The notes below the pieces were generated by a model. That model ran no database searches. It saw only the letters and a program-made list of their open reading frames with translations, and was not told where the DNA came from. From Verrucomicrobiota bacterium (GTDB lineage: Bacteria; Verrucomicrobiota; Verrucomicrobiia; Opitutales; Opitutaceae), in assembly GCA_023433275.1 (NCBI GenBank), contig JAEZDN010000021.1, positions 124,001 to 188,000 of the forward strand: 64,000 nucleotides of DNA. Reading direction: 5' to 3'. This document shows, piece by piece, positions 25,389 to 36,259 of the stretch. The stretch's first letter is position 1; each line of letters starts with the position of its first letter. Both the position numbers and the translations under genes were made by a program.

Positions 25389-26297
25389 TCAGACGTCGCA
25401 GACGTCAACGCCCGCCCGCAGCGCGGCCAACGCCTCGCCCTGGTCCTTCGAGCGCGGAATGAATTCCTGCCCGACATAACCCTGGTAGCCGGTATCGACG
25501 ATCGCCCGCATGATCGCCGGATAAAACAACTCCTGGTTCTCATCCAGTTCGTTGCGCCCCGGGACTCCCGCCGTGTGATAATGCCCGATGTACGAATGAT
25601 GCCGGCGAATGGTGGCGATCACGTCGCCCTCCATGATCTGCATGTGATAGATATCGTAGAGCAGCTTGAGGCGTTCCGAGCCGACCCGCTTGCACAACTC
25701 CACCCCCCACTCCGTGCGGTCGCACATGTAATCTTTGTGGTTCACCCGGCTGTTGAGCAGCTCCATCACCAGCGTCACGCCGAGCTTCTCCGCCAGCGGG
25801 ATGATACGCTTCAACCCCATCGCGCAATTTTCCAATCCCTGCTCGTCGGACATCCCATCACGGTTGCCGGAAAAACAGATCAAATTGGGAAAACCCGCCT
25901 CGGCCGTCGCCTTCAAGTGAGATTCATAGGCGGTCACGAGGGCATCATGATACTCCACCCGATTCCACGCGTGCGTAATGCCGCCCACGTTCGTGTCCCC
26001 CACCTTCGCCAGCGGATTGCTCACCATCGCGCAGGTGAGTCCGTGCTTCTTCAGGACGGGAAAATCCTTTGGCCCCAGCAACTCCACCGATTGCAGCCCC
26101 ATGCCCGCGGCGGCCGCGCACAGCTCGTCGAGCGGGATCCCCCGGAAACACCATTGGCAGACCGATTGCCTTACCCGGCCAATTCGCTCACGACGGGCTT
26201 CGGCGGCGGAGGCGGTGTTCATGGTCATCGTGGTGGCAAGGGCCGTGCCGACGCCGAGGTGCTTCAACGCCGTGCGTCGGGAGATGGGGTGGTTCAT
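25389..26297 (-). CDS. Tat-exported hydroxypyruvate isomerase-like TIM-barrel protein
   Basis: 302 aa. The N-terminus MNHPISRRTALKHLGVGTALA is a twin-arginine signal, predicting export of a folded protein. The body is a sugar phosphate isomerase/epimerase (xylose-isomerase-like) TIM barrel close to hydroxypyruvate isomerase Hyi: SVCQWCFRGIPLDELC, metal-binding MELLNSRVNH, LLYDIYHMQIMEGD, GHYHTAGVPGRNELDENQE and GQEFIPR. Cytoplasmic Hyi converts hydroxypyruvate and tartronate semialdehyde; what an exported version does is unclear, and such Tat-tagged epimerases are frequent in Verrucomicrobia and Planctomycetes. The ATG at 26297 puts the RR motif near the start; an upstream ATG at 26363 would bury it. 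Confidence 0.85.
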   Translation of the reverse strand: MNHPISRRTALKHLGVGTALATTMTMNTASAAEARRERIGRVRQSVCQWCFRGIPLDELCAAAAGMGLQSVELLGPKDFPVLKKHGLTCAMVSNPLAKVGDTNVGGITHAWNRVEYHDALVTAYESHLKATAEAGFPNLICFSGNRDGMSDEQGLENCAMGLKRIIPLAEKLGVTLVMELLNSRVNHKDYMCDRTEWGVELCKRVGSERLKLLYDIYHMQIMEGDVIATIRRHHSYIGHYHTAGVPGRNELDENQELFYPAIMRAIVDTGYQGYVGQEFIPRSKDQGEALAALRAGVDVCDV

Positions 26298-26420
26298 GCT
26301 TTCAACTAGGCCAATCTTCCGGCCCAACGCAACCGCGTGATTGCAATCCGCGAACATCCGCACGCGATGATCCCGTCGCGGATCACCACGCTTCGATAGT
26401 CGCTTCCCGGCCCGGCCCGC

Positions 26421-27602
26421 TCACTCCCGGCACAATGCCGCCAGCCGGGCCACGCCCTCGCGAATTCGTTCCGGTGTGGAGTTCGAGTAATTCAAGCGGA
26501 GGAAATTCCGGCCCCCATCGGCGGGGAAGAAATCCCGGCCCGGCACGAACGCCACCTTTCGCGCGATGGCCCGCTGCAGCAACGCCAGCGCGTCGAGATC
26601 CGCGGGCCCCGTCACCCAGAGAAACATGCCGCCCTCGGGCTGCGTCCACCGGAACCCGGATGGCATCGCGCTCCGCAGCGCTTCGTCGAGCACCTGGTAC
26701 CGCTCACCATACGCGCGGCGGATCCTGTCCAGATGCGCCGTCGGATCGTTCTGCGTGAGATAACCCAGCGCCACGAGCTGGTCGAAACTGGAGGTGTGCA
26801 GGTCGGAGGCCTGCTTGAGAATAAGCATGCGACCGATCACCTCCGGCGCCCCCACGACCCATCCCACGCGGAGGCCCGGCGCGATGGTCTTCGAGAACGT
26901 GCTGGCGTAAAGTACCCGTCCCGCCTCGTCCCAATGCTTCACCGGCGGAATCTCCGCGCCACGGTAGCGCAGCTTTCCATATGGATCATCTTCCAGCACC
27001 GTCAACCCGTGCTCGGCCGCGATCCGGGCCAGCGCCTGGCGTCGCGCCGCGGGCAGCGTGTTGCCGGTCGGGTTCTGGAAATTCGGAATGGTATAGAGGA
27101 ATTTCGGCCGGTGTTTCCGGATGAGCTCAGGCAGTGCCTCCGGGATCAAACCCTCCGCGTCCGTCGGCACCGGCACGAACCGCGCCTCCAGCGTTTGAAA
27201 CGCCTGGATCGCGGCGAGGTACGTCGGATTCTCCGTCAACACCACGTCACCCGGGTCGAGGAACAGTTTCCCGGCCAAATCCAGCACCTGCTGCGACCCG
27301 TTGGTGACCAGCACCTGCTCGGGCGCCGCGTCGATCCCTCGACGCTTCATCTCCCCCGCGATCCATTCGCGCAGCGCCGGGTTGCCTTCACTCTGGCTGT
27401 ACTGCAAAGCCCGGCTCCCGTGCCGCGCGAGCGCGTCGTCCGCCGCCGCCCTCACGGCCTCAACCGGAAACAGCTCGGGCGCCGGCAAACCTCCCGCGAA
27501 TGAGATCACGTCGGGCTCGGCCGTGACCTTCAGGATTTCGCGGATCGTCGAGGGACGCATCTGCGCCATGCGGCGGGCGAACGATGGAACGGAGTCGGAC
27601 AT
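26421..27602 (-). CDS. PLP-dependent aminotransferase (LysN/2-aminoadipate type)
   Basis: 393 aa, fold-type I class I/II aminotransferase. Family motifs are VISFAGGLPAPELFP, LQYSQSEGNPALREW, NGSQQVLDLAGK, YTIPNFQNPTGNTL and the PLP lysine in STFSKTIAPGLRVGW (K238). The FAGGLP...YSQSEG pattern is typical of the LysN/ARO8-like subgroup, which transaminates 2-aminoadipate, branched-chain and aromatic amino acids with 2-oxoglutarate. It lacks the N-terminal GntR HTH of MocR regulators, so it is an enzyme. The substrate cannot be fixed from sequence alone. The gene stands alone between a TIM-barrel gene and recN, both also on the minus strand. Confidence 0.88.
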   Translation of the reverse strand: MSDSVPSFARRMAQMRPSTIREILKVTAEPDVISFAGGLPAPELFPVEAVRAAADDALARHGSRALQYSQSEGNPALREWIAGEMKRRGIDAAPEQVLVTNGSQQVLDLAGKLFLDPGDVVLTENPTYLAAIQAFQTLEARFVPVPTDAEGLIPEALPELIRKHRPKFLYTIPNFQNPTGNTLPAARRQALARIAAEHGLTVLEDDPYGKLRYRGAEIPPVKHWDEAGRVLYASTFSKTIAPGLRVGWVVGAPEVIGRMLILKQASDLHTSSFDQLVALGYLTQNDPTAHLDRIRRAYGERYQVLDEALRSAMPSGFRWTQPEGGMFLWVTGPADLDALALLQRAIARKVAFVPGRDFFPADGGRNFLRLNYSNSTPERIREGVARLAALCRE

Positions 27603-27779
27603 GCCACCAATCCACCACATTCGCCGCCGTCCCGCCAGCCCCGTCTGGAAACAGCGGGCCCAAAACTTGAGTCATACCTGCACCGCATCAACCAGCACGG
27701 ACGGTCTCGCACCGGCCCGTCTTCCCCCCCAGACAGCCAGTCAAGCACGGGCCCCGCCCAAGACCAACCGCCCCGGCCA

Positions 27780-29447
27780 TCACGCCCGCAGCTTGAGCAA
27801 CTCCTGCGCGTGGGCCTGCGCGCTCTTGGCATTGCGGTCGCCCAGCATCCGCGCCAGCTCGCCGACCCGTTCCCGGCGGTCGTCGTGGATCGATTCGATG
27901 GTCACCGTGGCCCGCGCGCCGCTCTGGTCCTTCACCACCACGAGGTGACTCGCCGCCTGTGCCGCCACCTGCGGCAGGTGGGTCACGCACAACACTTGGT
28001 GGCGCTCGGCAATGTCGGCCATCTTCTCGCCGACGATGCGCCCGATCTCCCCGCCCACGTTGGCATCGACTTCGTCGAACACGAGCAGCGGCACATCGTC
28101 GATCTCGGCCAGCACGGCCTTCAACCCCAACATCACGCGCGCCAGCTCCCCGCTCGACGCGATGCGGTGCAACGGCTGCGGTGCCTCCCCCACATTCGGT
28201 GAAAACTGGAATTCCACCCCGCAATCCCCCTGCGGTCCCGGCGCGGGCAGCGGCGTGAGCAACACCCGGAAGTCCGCCTTCTTGAAACCCAACTCCACGA
28301 TCGCCTTCCCCGCCACCCGGGCCAGCTGCTGCGCGGCCTTCTCCCGCGTGGCGCGCAGCTCCGCGGCGGTCTTGCGCACCGACTTTTCCGCCTGCGCGAT
28401 CTGCTGGTCAAGTTTCGCCAGCGACCCTTCCACGTCGCTTTGCAGTTCCAACCGGCGTCGCATTTCATCCCGCGCCGCCATCACGGTCTCCACCTTCGCG
28501 CCGTGCTTTCGCTTCAACTCGAGCCAGGCATTCATCCTGGCCTGCAGGTCCTCCGCCTGCTCCGGATCGAGGTTCAATGATCCCGCCAGCGCGGTAAATT
28601 CCGCATCGAGGTCGCCCAGCTCCAGCGAGGTGGATTGGAGCCGGTCGGCCAACGGCTTGCTCGAGGCATCGAACGCTTCCAGCTGGCGCGCGTCCCGCAG
28701 GAGGACCGCGAGGCGCCCGAGCAGGCCGTCCTCCCCACTCAACCCCTCACTAAGGCGCGAGGCAATCTGCACGATCTCCTGCGCTCCCTGCTGCCGCTGG
28801 AAATCCCGCTCCAGCGCCGCGATGGCCTCATCCGTCAGCTCCAGCGCATCCATCTTCGCCAGCTGTCCCTTGAGGAAATCGATCTGGTCGGCCGACAACT
28901 TGTCCGCCCCCGCCAGCCGCTCGCGCTCGGCGATCAGGTCGCGCCATTGCGCGTAGAGCGCCTGGTATTTCTCCAGGACGCCGCTGTTGCGGGCAAAGAG
29001 GTCGAGCAATTCCCGCTGGCCATTTTCCTTGAGCAGGCGCCGCGGTTCGCCCGGACCGTGAAAATCGATCCACTGCGTGCCCAGCTCCTGAAGGGCACTG
29101 AGGGTGGCCAGGCCGCCGTTAACGGACAGCTTGGGCGCCTTTTCTCGCGGCAGGCTGCGCTTGATGATCAACACGCCGTCGTCACACGCCGGGAGGCTCA
29201 AATTGGCCAGCACCATGTCGAGCCGCCGCGTATCCGAAAAGAACAACGCGGCTTCCACCTCGCAGGCTTCCGCACCTTGGCGGATGATGGTTTTGTCGGC
29301 CCGCGCTCCCGCCAGCAGGGACAGCGCCCCCAACAGGATGCTTTTTCCCGCCCCGGTTTCGCCCGTCACCGCGGTGAATCCGCCTTCGAAATCGAGCTCG
29401 ACCTCATCCAGGAGCGCCAGGTTGCGGATACGGAGGGATTGGAGCAT
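27780..29447 (-). CDS. recN: DNA repair protein RecN
   Basis: 555 aa, normal length. It starts MLQSLRIRNLALLDEVELDF with Walker A GETGAGKSI near residues 30-38, a central coiled coil (about 150-370) and a C-terminal ABC half containing ASSGELARVMLGLK (signature) and LLVFDEVDANVGGEIGRIV (Walker B). RecN is an SMC-like ATPase that acts early in double-strand break repair. The open frame continues 41 codons upstream but without family similarity, so ATG 29447 is used. The tRNA-Val gene begins 142 bases upstream on the opposite strand. Confidence 0.95.
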   Translation of the reverse strand: MLQSLRIRNLALLDEVELDFEGGFTAVTGETGAGKSILLGALSLLAGARADKTIIRQGAEACEVEAALFFSDTRRLDMVLANLSLPACDDGVLIIKRSLPREKAPKLSVNGGLATLSALQELGTQWIDFHGPGEPRRLLKENGQRELLDLFARNSGVLEKYQALYAQWRDLIAERERLAGADKLSADQIDFLKGQLAKMDALELTDEAIAALERDFQRQQGAQEIVQIASRLSEGLSGEDGLLGRLAVLLRDARQLEAFDASSKPLADRLQSTSLELGDLDAEFTALAGSLNLDPEQAEDLQARMNAWLELKRKHGAKVETVMAARDEMRRRLELQSDVEGSLAKLDQQIAQAEKSVRKTAAELRATREKAAQQLARVAGKAIVELGFKKADFRVLLTPLPAPGPQGDCGVEFQFSPNVGEAPQPLHRIASSGELARVMLGLKAVLAEIDDVPLLVFDEVDANVGGEIGRIVGEKMADIAERHQVLCVTHLPQVAAQAASHLVVVKDQSGARATVTIESIHDDRRERVGELARMLGDRNAKSAQAHAQELLKLRA

Positions 29448-29588
29448 TTTCCTGTCACGAATGGAGACGAATCCGCCCAAATTCAAGCACCGCGGCGCCC
29501 ACGGCCAAAGCCTCCTGACATATTCCGTCCGCGCGTCGGAATTTTCCTTGCACCACCTTCGGCGAACCATTCACTCCTGCCTCTTTGC

Positions 29589-29665
29589 GGACCTTTAGCT
29601 CAGTTGGTTAGAGCGTTTCGTTGACATCGAAAAGGTCACTGGTTCGAGTCCAGTAAGGTCCACCA
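29589..29665 (+). tRNA. tRNA-Val (GAC anticodon)
   Basis: A 77-base cloverleaf. The acceptor stem GGACCTT pairs with AAGGTCC, the D-arm is AGCTCAGTTGGTTAGAGC, and the anticodon stem TTTCG/CGAAA encloses loop TTGACAT with anticodon GAC (Val, GTC/GTT codons). The T-arm ACTGG-TTCGAGT-CCAGT is present and the CCA end is encoded. It stands alone between recN and the hybrid kinase, with no further tRNA or rRNA beside it. Confidence 0.95.
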
Positions 29666-29810
29666 TTTCTTCCCCTGCGGAAGGAGCCATCGTCCGCTCG
29701 GCGATCCCTTTGATGTTCAGGATCGGTTCGGCCCGCCCTTGGGTTGTTCACCACGCCCGGCCCGGGATAGTTTTTGCCCTTTCGCCGCCCCACGCTACCC
29801 TCCATCCCGC

Positions 29811-31679
<1,869 letters not shown>

Positions 31680-31826
31680 GCCCGGCAGCACGCGCCCTGC
31701 CGAAGCAACGCACCCCGGTCCGCTCCGCCATTCGGCAAAATCATCCGCGGCACTCCGGCTGGCTCGCTCCGCCTTCCTGCCTTTGCGCTGGACGAGCCTG
31801 ACACCACCTCCCACAACCTTGGGTTC

Positions 31827-32378
31827 GTGGCCACACCCCCGAAGCACGACGCCAAATCCATCAGCCAAGCGGTCGACCGCGTCGCTTCCGCCATCGCTTC
31901 CCGCCACCCGCGCACGCCTCGTCTCCTGCTCCTCGGCATCGCCAACGGAGGCATCGAACTCACGCGGCGCCTGGTCGCCCCGCTGAAGCAGGCCGGCCTC
32001 AATCCCGGCACCGGCACGCTGGACATTTCCTTTCATCGCGACGACATCGGTGCCAATCCCATCCCGAAGGAACACGCCCCGACCCTGATTCCGCACGATG
32101 TCAACGGCGCGACCGTGATCCTCGTCGACGACGTCCTTCATTCCGGCCGCACCGTCAAGGCGGCCCTCGACGAACTTTTCGACCACGGCCGGCCCGCCGC
32201 CGTCGAACTCGCCATCCTCGTTGACCGCGGTGGCCGCCTCCTGCCCGTGGCCCCAACCTACTGCGGCATCACGCTGGTGGCCGGCAACGACGAGAAGGTC
32301 CAGGTCCGCCTCGATCCGGAAAAGCCGTCGCGCGACACCATCGTCACCGCGTCCGCCTCCGCCGGCCGGAAATCATAA
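31827..32378 (+). CDS. pyrR: PyrR-type uracil phosphoribosyltransferase / pyrimidine regulator
   Basis: 183 aa. The PRPP-binding motif VILVDDVLHSGRT is at residues 97-109, with LLGIANGGIELTRRL and DISFHRDDIG upstream, the PyrR family pattern. PyrR attenuates pyrimidine operons by binding mRNA in response to UMP and has weak uracil phosphoribosyltransferase activity. It precedes pyrB by 31 bases and is in the same operon with pyrC downstream. Start is GTG at 31827; no Shine-Dalgarno is evident. I did not find a clear PyrR-binding attenuator before the gene. The protein may act by RNA binding elsewhere or as the salvage enzyme. Confidence 0.9.
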   Translation: MATPPKHDAKSISQAVDRVASAIASRHPRTPRLLLLGIANGGIELTRRLVAPLKQAGLNPGTGTLDISFHRDDIGANPIPKEHAPTLIPHDVNGATVILVDDVLHSGRTVKAALDELFDHGRPAAVELAILVDRGGRLLPVAPTYCGITLVAGNDEKVQVRLDPEKPSRDTIVTASASAGRKS

Positions 32379-32409
32379 TTCATCTAACGTAATTCATATA
32401 TTTCCTCCC

Positions 32410-33357
32410 GTGCCCTGGCATCGCAAACACCTGCTCACCATCGAGGATCTCAAGAGAGCCGAGATCGAACAAATCCTGGCCACCGCCGGCGCGTTCCGCC
32501 GCATCCTCGACCGCAAGGTCAAGAAGGTTCCCGCCCTGCGCGGCAAGACCATCGTCAACCTCTTCCTCGAGCCGAGCACCCGCACCCGCATCTCCTTCGA
32601 GATGGCCGCCAAGCTCCTCAGCGCCGACGTCATCTCCTTCGACGCCTCCGCCTCCAGCACGACCAAGGGCGAGACGCTCCGCGACACCGCGCAGAACATC
32701 CAGGCACTCAACGCCGACATGATCGTGCTGCGTCACTCCGCGAGCGGTTCACCCCTCTACCTGAGCAAGGTTCTCGGCATCCCGGTGGTCAACGCCGGCG
32801 ACGGCGCGCACGAGCATCCCACCCAGGCCCTCCTCGATGTGTTCACGATGCGCGAGAAACTCGGCGACCTGAAGGGCCGCAAGGTCGTCATCCTCGGCGA
32901 CATCCTCTTCAGCCGCGTCGCGCGCTCCAACATCCACGCCCTCACCAAGCTCGGCGCCGACGTCACGATCGTCGGCCCCTCCACCCTGGTGCCCCACTGG
33001 TTCGAATCACTCGGCGTCCGCGTTTCCCACAACCTCCGCACCGCGCTGGCCGACGCCGACGTGGTCATGCTCCTCCGCATCCAGCATGAGCGCCAGGGGG
33101 TCGGCCATTTCCCCTCGCTCGGCGAGTACACCAGCATGTTCGGCCTCAACTACACCCGCGCCAGCTGGGTGAAACCCGACGCCATCATCATGCATCCGGG
33201 CCCGATCAACCGCGGCGTGGAAATCGACAGCGACATCGCCGACTCCGATCGCAGCGTGATCCTCCAACAAGTGACCAACGGCATCGCCGTGCGCATGGCC
33301 GTCCTCTACCTCTGCGCCGGCGGCCAGCCCGAGCACGTCCTCGCTCCCGTGGAGTGA
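32410..33357 (+). CDS. pyrB: Aspartate carbamoyltransferase catalytic chain
   Basis: 315 aa. Carbamoyl phosphate binding motif FLEPSTRTR at residues 52-60, the mobile loop segment SASSTTKGET, and HEHPTQALLD are all present, matching aspartate carbamoyltransferase (carbamoyl phosphate + aspartate to carbamoyl aspartate). The frame is open well upstream into pyrR, but homology starts at GTG 32410 (VPWHRKHLLTIEDL), which is taken as the start. No pyrI regulatory subunit gene follows; like Bacillus PyrB it is probably a catalytic trimer. It lies in a pyrR-pyrB-pyrC operon interrupted by the GxxExxY cassette. Confidence 0.95.
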   Translation: MPWHRKHLLTIEDLKRAEIEQILATAGAFRRILDRKVKKVPALRGKTIVNLFLEPSTRTRISFEMAAKLLSADVISFDASASSTTKGETLRDTAQNIQALNADMIVLRHSASGSPLYLSKVLGIPVVNAGDGAHEHPTQALLDVFTMREKLGDLKGRKVVILGDILFSRVARSNIHALTKLGADVTIVGPSTLVPHWFESLGVRVSHNLRTALADADVVMLLRIQHERQGVGHFPSLGEYTSMFGLNYTRASWVKPDAIIMHPGPINRGVEIDSDIADSDRSVILQQVTNGIAVRMAVLYLCAGGQPEHVLAPVE

Positions 33358-33367
33358 TTTTCCAGTG

Positions 33368-33834
33368 GGCCACAAAATGCACAAAAGGCGCAAAAATGAA
33401 CGAGCCCATCGCCCGGCAACTTGCCGACACCATTCGTCAGACCGCATTCGAAGCTCACACCTTCCTTCGTCACGGACACAATGAGAAAGTTTACGAGAAT
33501 TCCCTGCGAAATCGACTCCGCAAGAAAGGTCTGTCTGTCGAACAACAGCTGCCTCTTGCGGTGCACGACGAAGACGGCAGCCCGCTTGGTGAATTTTTGG
33601 CCGACCTGGTCGTCAATCGAGAATTCATCGTTGAGCTCAAGGCGGTCCGCGCATTGGTGGACGAACACACCCCTCAACTCCTCGGCTATCTTCGCGCCTC
33701 TCGGATCGAGCACGGCATGCTCATCAACTTCGGCTCTCCCCGCATCCAATTCCACAAGTATATCTTCCGCCAAGGCGACTGACACTCTGCCGGGCCATCT
33801 GCCTTTTTTTGCGCCTTCTGTGCCTTCTGTGGCC
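33368..33834. mobile_element. Inverted-repeat cassette carrying a GxxExxY gene
   Basis: The arms 33368-33397 and 33805-33834 are inverted repeats matching at 26 of 30 positions (consensus GGCCACARAAKGCACARAAGGCGCAAAAA). They bracket one small gene (33396-33782) and the left arm overlaps its start codon. The cassette sits between pyrB and pyrC of an otherwise contiguous pyrimidine operon, starting 11 bases after pyrB stops and ending 8 bases before pyrC starts. Related arms without a gene occur at 17314-17374. No transposase is present, so mobility would depend on another factor or on the encoded protein. Confidence 0.6.
33396..33782 (+). CDS. GxxExxY family protein
   Basis: 128 aa. It reads RQTAFEAHTFLRHGHNEKVYENSL, carrying the GxxExxY signature (GHNEKVY), then LADLVVNREFIVELKAVRAL (an ExK-like core suggestive of a PD-(D/E)XK nuclease-type fold) and HGMLINFGSPRIQFHKYI. 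The family is widespread, often occurs as isolated genes in unrelated contexts and has no established function. Here it lies inside a pair of inverted repeats between pyrB and pyrC, which suggests insertion. The start at 33396 lies within the left repeat arm; an earlier in-frame ATG at 33354 overlaps the pyrB stop. Confidence 0.85.
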   Translation: MNEPIARQLADTIRQTAFEAHTFLRHGHNEKVYENSLRNRLRKKGLSVEQQLPLAVHDEDGSPLGEFLADLVVNREFIVELKAVRALVDEHTPQLLGYLRASRIEHGMLINFGSPRIQFHKYIFRQGD

Positions 33835-33842
33835 AATCTTTC

Positions 33843-35132
33843 ATGAATTCCCTGATCATCAAAAACGGTCGCGTCATCGACCCCGCCTCCCAGCGCGACG
33901 CCAAGGGCGACGTGTTCATCGCCGACGGCAAATTCGTGAAGTCCCTCACGCCCGCGCAGAAGAAATCCGCGCAGGTCATCGACGCGCGCAGCCTCGTGGT
34001 GTGCCCGGGACTCGTCGACATCCATGTCCATTTTCGTGAGCCCGGCCAGACCCACAAGGAAACCATCCTCACCGGCTCGCAGGCCGCCGCCGCCGGTGGA
34101 TTCACCACCGTGGTGTGCATGCCCAACACGTCCCCCGTCGTGGACAACGCCGGCACGGTCACCCTGATCAAGGCCGCCGCCGCAGCCGCTCCCATCCATG
34201 TTTATCCCACCGGTTGCATCACCGTCGGCATGAAGGGTCAGGCCCTTGCGCCCCATGGCTCCCTGCAGAAGGCCGGCGTCGTCGCGCTCACCGACGACGG
34301 GCTCTGCGTGCAATCCAATGAACTCATGCACCGCGCGGTCGAATACGCGAAAATGTTCGGCCTCTCGATCCTCGACCACTGCCAGGACGAATCCATGACC
34401 CAGAAGGCCGTGATGAACGAGGGCGTGGTCTCCACCCGCCTCGGTCTCAAGGGTTGGCCGCACGCCGCCGAGGACATCATCGTTGCCCGCAACATCATCC
34501 TCTCCCGCTACACCGGCGCGCACATCCACATGCAACACATCAGCTCGGCCCACTCGGTCGAGCTCATGCGCCAGGCCAAGAAGGACGGCGTCAACGTCAC
34601 CGCGGAGGCCACCCCGCACCACATCGCCTTCACCGAGGACGCCCTCGCCACCTACGACACCCACTTCAAGATGAACCCGCCGCTGCGCACCGAGGCGGAC
34701 CGGAAGGCGATCATCGCCGGCCTGCGCGACGGCACCCTCGATTGCATCGGCACCGACCACGCCCCGCACGCGCCCGAGGAAAAGGACCGCGAATTCGATT
34801 ACGCCCCGAACGGCATCATCGGCCTCGAGACCGCCCTGCCCGTGTGCCTCGACGTCCTCGTGCGGAAAAACAAATTCAAGCTCAGCCACGTCATCGACCT
34901 GATGACCCGCAAGGCGGCCGACATCCTGAAGCTCCCCGCCGGCACGATGACGCCCGGCGCCACCGCGGACGTCTGCCTTTTCGACCCCGAAGAGACCTGG
35001 CTCTACAACACCTACGGCGCGTTCTCCAAGTCGATCAATTCACCTTGGGACAAACAAAACCTCACCGGCCGGGTTAAGACCACGGTTGTTTCCGGCCGGG
35101 TCGTCTATCACCACGGCAAGATGTTGGTTTAA
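33843..35132 (+). CDS. pyrC: Dihydroorotase
   Basis: 429 aa, type I (PyrC of Gram-positive type) dihydroorotase that closes carbamoyl aspartate to dihydroorotate. Metal-binding DIHVHFREPG (H61, H63), substrate region CMPNTSPVVDN, ILDHCQDESM, HMQHISSAHSVE and the catalytic segment CIGTDHAPHA are all intact. It ends with the usual AFSKSINSPWDKQNLTGRV. It follows pyrR and pyrB; the GxxExxY cassette ends 8 bases before its ATG, so no native Shine-Dalgarno remains in front of it. Confidence 0.96.
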   Translation: MNSLIIKNGRVIDPASQRDAKGDVFIADGKFVKSLTPAQKKSAQVIDARSLVVCPGLVDIHVHFREPGQTHKETILTGSQAAAAGGFTTVVCMPNTSPVVDNAGTVTLIKAAAAAAPIHVYPTGCITVGMKGQALAPHGSLQKAGVVALTDDGLCVQSNELMHRAVEYAKMFGLSILDHCQDESMTQKAVMNEGVVSTRLGLKGWPHAAEDIIVARNIILSRYTGAHIHMQHISSAHSVELMRQAKKDGVNVTAEATPHHIAFTEDALATYDTHFKMNPPLRTEADRKAIIAGLRDGTLDCIGTDHAPHAPEEKDREFDYAPNGIIGLETALPVCLDVLVRKNKFKLSHVIDLMTRKAADILKLPAGTMTPGATADVCLFDPEETWLYNTYGAFSKSINSPWDKQNLTGRVKTTVVSGRVVYHHGKMLV

Positions 35133-35706
35133 GCGCCCGCCCTCTCCGACCAGGAGAGGGATGCGCTCACTGCTTTGTTTCACGGCCTGCTTCAGCTTGG
35201 AAACCAACGCGCTCCTGGCGCAAAGGCGTCGATACTGCGCACGATCTTAGGAATAGTAAGCGCACCGGAGCACTCGACGAATCCCTGCCGCCGGAAACCA
35301 TTTGCCGCCCGGTTTCGGCGCCAAGCCGAGAGCGCCGCGATCGCGCAGGTCCTACTGAGCGCGGGTCCGGACCAAGCCACCGAGTTTGTCCCGCTGCCCA
35401 CCGGGAATGCCCACGAACCAAAGCCCCGCGAACGCTCCGCGCCCTCAGCGCGAACGATGCAGTTGGATGTAGGGGCGTGGTTTGACCGCGCCCTTTTCTC
35501 GCGGCGGGGACCAAGGGCGTGGACGAGCCACGCCCCTACGACGGAACCGTTCGACCGCGCCCACTGTGGAATTGCATTCCGACCGCATGCATCCGGCCCA
35601 GCTTTTGCAGTTCACCACGGACTGAAGCGCCGGCATCGAGCGACGTCGCCGACACGCTTCTGCCTTGATCACCGCTTCGCCTCAAAACGCCACGGCGATC
35701 CCTGCC
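35133..35706. repeat. 574-base intergenic region with hairpin repeats
   Basis: No gene is supported here. Just after pyrC a hairpin CCCTCTCC-GACCA-GGAGAGGG (35140-35160) could terminate transcription but has no T-run. At 35469-35495 and 35513-35539 two 27-base units (GTAGGGGCGTGG...CGCGCCCTT and its inverted partner) form the paired-hairpin element seen elsewhere; the outer arms GTAGGGGCG/CGCCCCTAC match perfectly while the inner words differ. The stretch 35190-35460 has codon-like composition in several frames but nothing recognisable; it may be a decayed gene. Confidence 0.6.
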
Positions 35707-36132
35707 TCACTTTGTCGCCGCGATCTGATCGTGCAGCTTCGCCGCCTCGACCACCGTCTTGACCAGCTCGGGCAAGGAAACGGGCTTGAGCAGATAACGA
35801 TAGAGCGCCGCCTCGTTCACGCTGCGCAGCAGCATTTCGGGTTTCATGTAACCCGTCACAAGCACGCGCTGCATTTCGGGATATTCCTCCCGCGCATCGA
35901 CCAGAAAGCTCAGTCCGTTGCCGCCGGGCATCAGGTGGTCTGACACCACAACCTTGAACGCTCGCTTGTGCAGCAGGAAACCCGCCTCCTTCGAACTCGT
36001 CGCTATCGCGACATCAAAGAAAGGCGAAAGCGCCTCGGAATACAGTTCCAGCAACGGCTTTTCGTCATCCACCAACAGCACGGCTCCTTTCGCGGGTTTC
36101 GCGGCTTCCCCTGGATTGTTTTCCGTTGTCAT
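35707..36132 (-). CDS. Receiver-domain-only response regulator
   Basis: 141 aa consisting of one REC domain: acidic pair in LLVDDEKP (D22, D23), phospho-acceptor D65 in VVVSDHLMPGG, VTGYM at the switch threonine position and KPVS with the conserved lysine. About 15 polar residues precede the domain and there is no output domain. It ends HDQIAATK. Such proteins relay phosphate between kinases or control partners by direct binding. No kinase is adjacent; the hybrid kinase at 29.8 kb lacks an HPt domain, so a direct partnership is only speculation. The ankyrin gene diverges from it. Confidence 0.88.
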   Translation of the reverse strand: MTTENNPGEAAKPAKGAVLLVDDEKPLLELYSEALSPFFDVAIATSSKEAGFLLHKRAFKVVVSDHLMPGGNGLSFLVDAREEYPEMQRVLVTGYMKPEMLLRSVNEAALYRYLLKPVSLPELVKTVVEAAKLHDQIAATK

Positions 36133-36259
36133 TGCTTTGCGACATGCTGGAACCGACCCCCGCCTTGGCAAACCCCAAATCCTGCCCCGACGCTCTATCC
36201 ACCTGACGGGCCGATGATTGCTTGCCACGGACCGAGCCGGATTTATTGCTCAGGCCGGA

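Noticed and set aside
24944..25543. Minus-strand frame of about 200 codons upstream of the cytochrome cluster
   Set aside because: No family resemblance, it runs into the isomerase gene, and has no convincing start; treated as non-coding.
31680..31826. PyrR-responsive attenuator upstream of pyrR
   Set aside because: I looked for an anti-antiterminator and terminator pair and found no convincing stem with a T-run.
32221..32409. Upstream extension of the pyrB frame into pyrR
   Set aside because: Ornamental Pro/Arg-rich shadow of pyrR; ATCase homology begins at GTG 32410.
35192..35401. 69-codon minus-strand frame between pyrC and the receiver gene
   Set aside because: Composition is plausible but there is no recognisable motif or start signal; possibly a decayed fragment, not supported as a gene.
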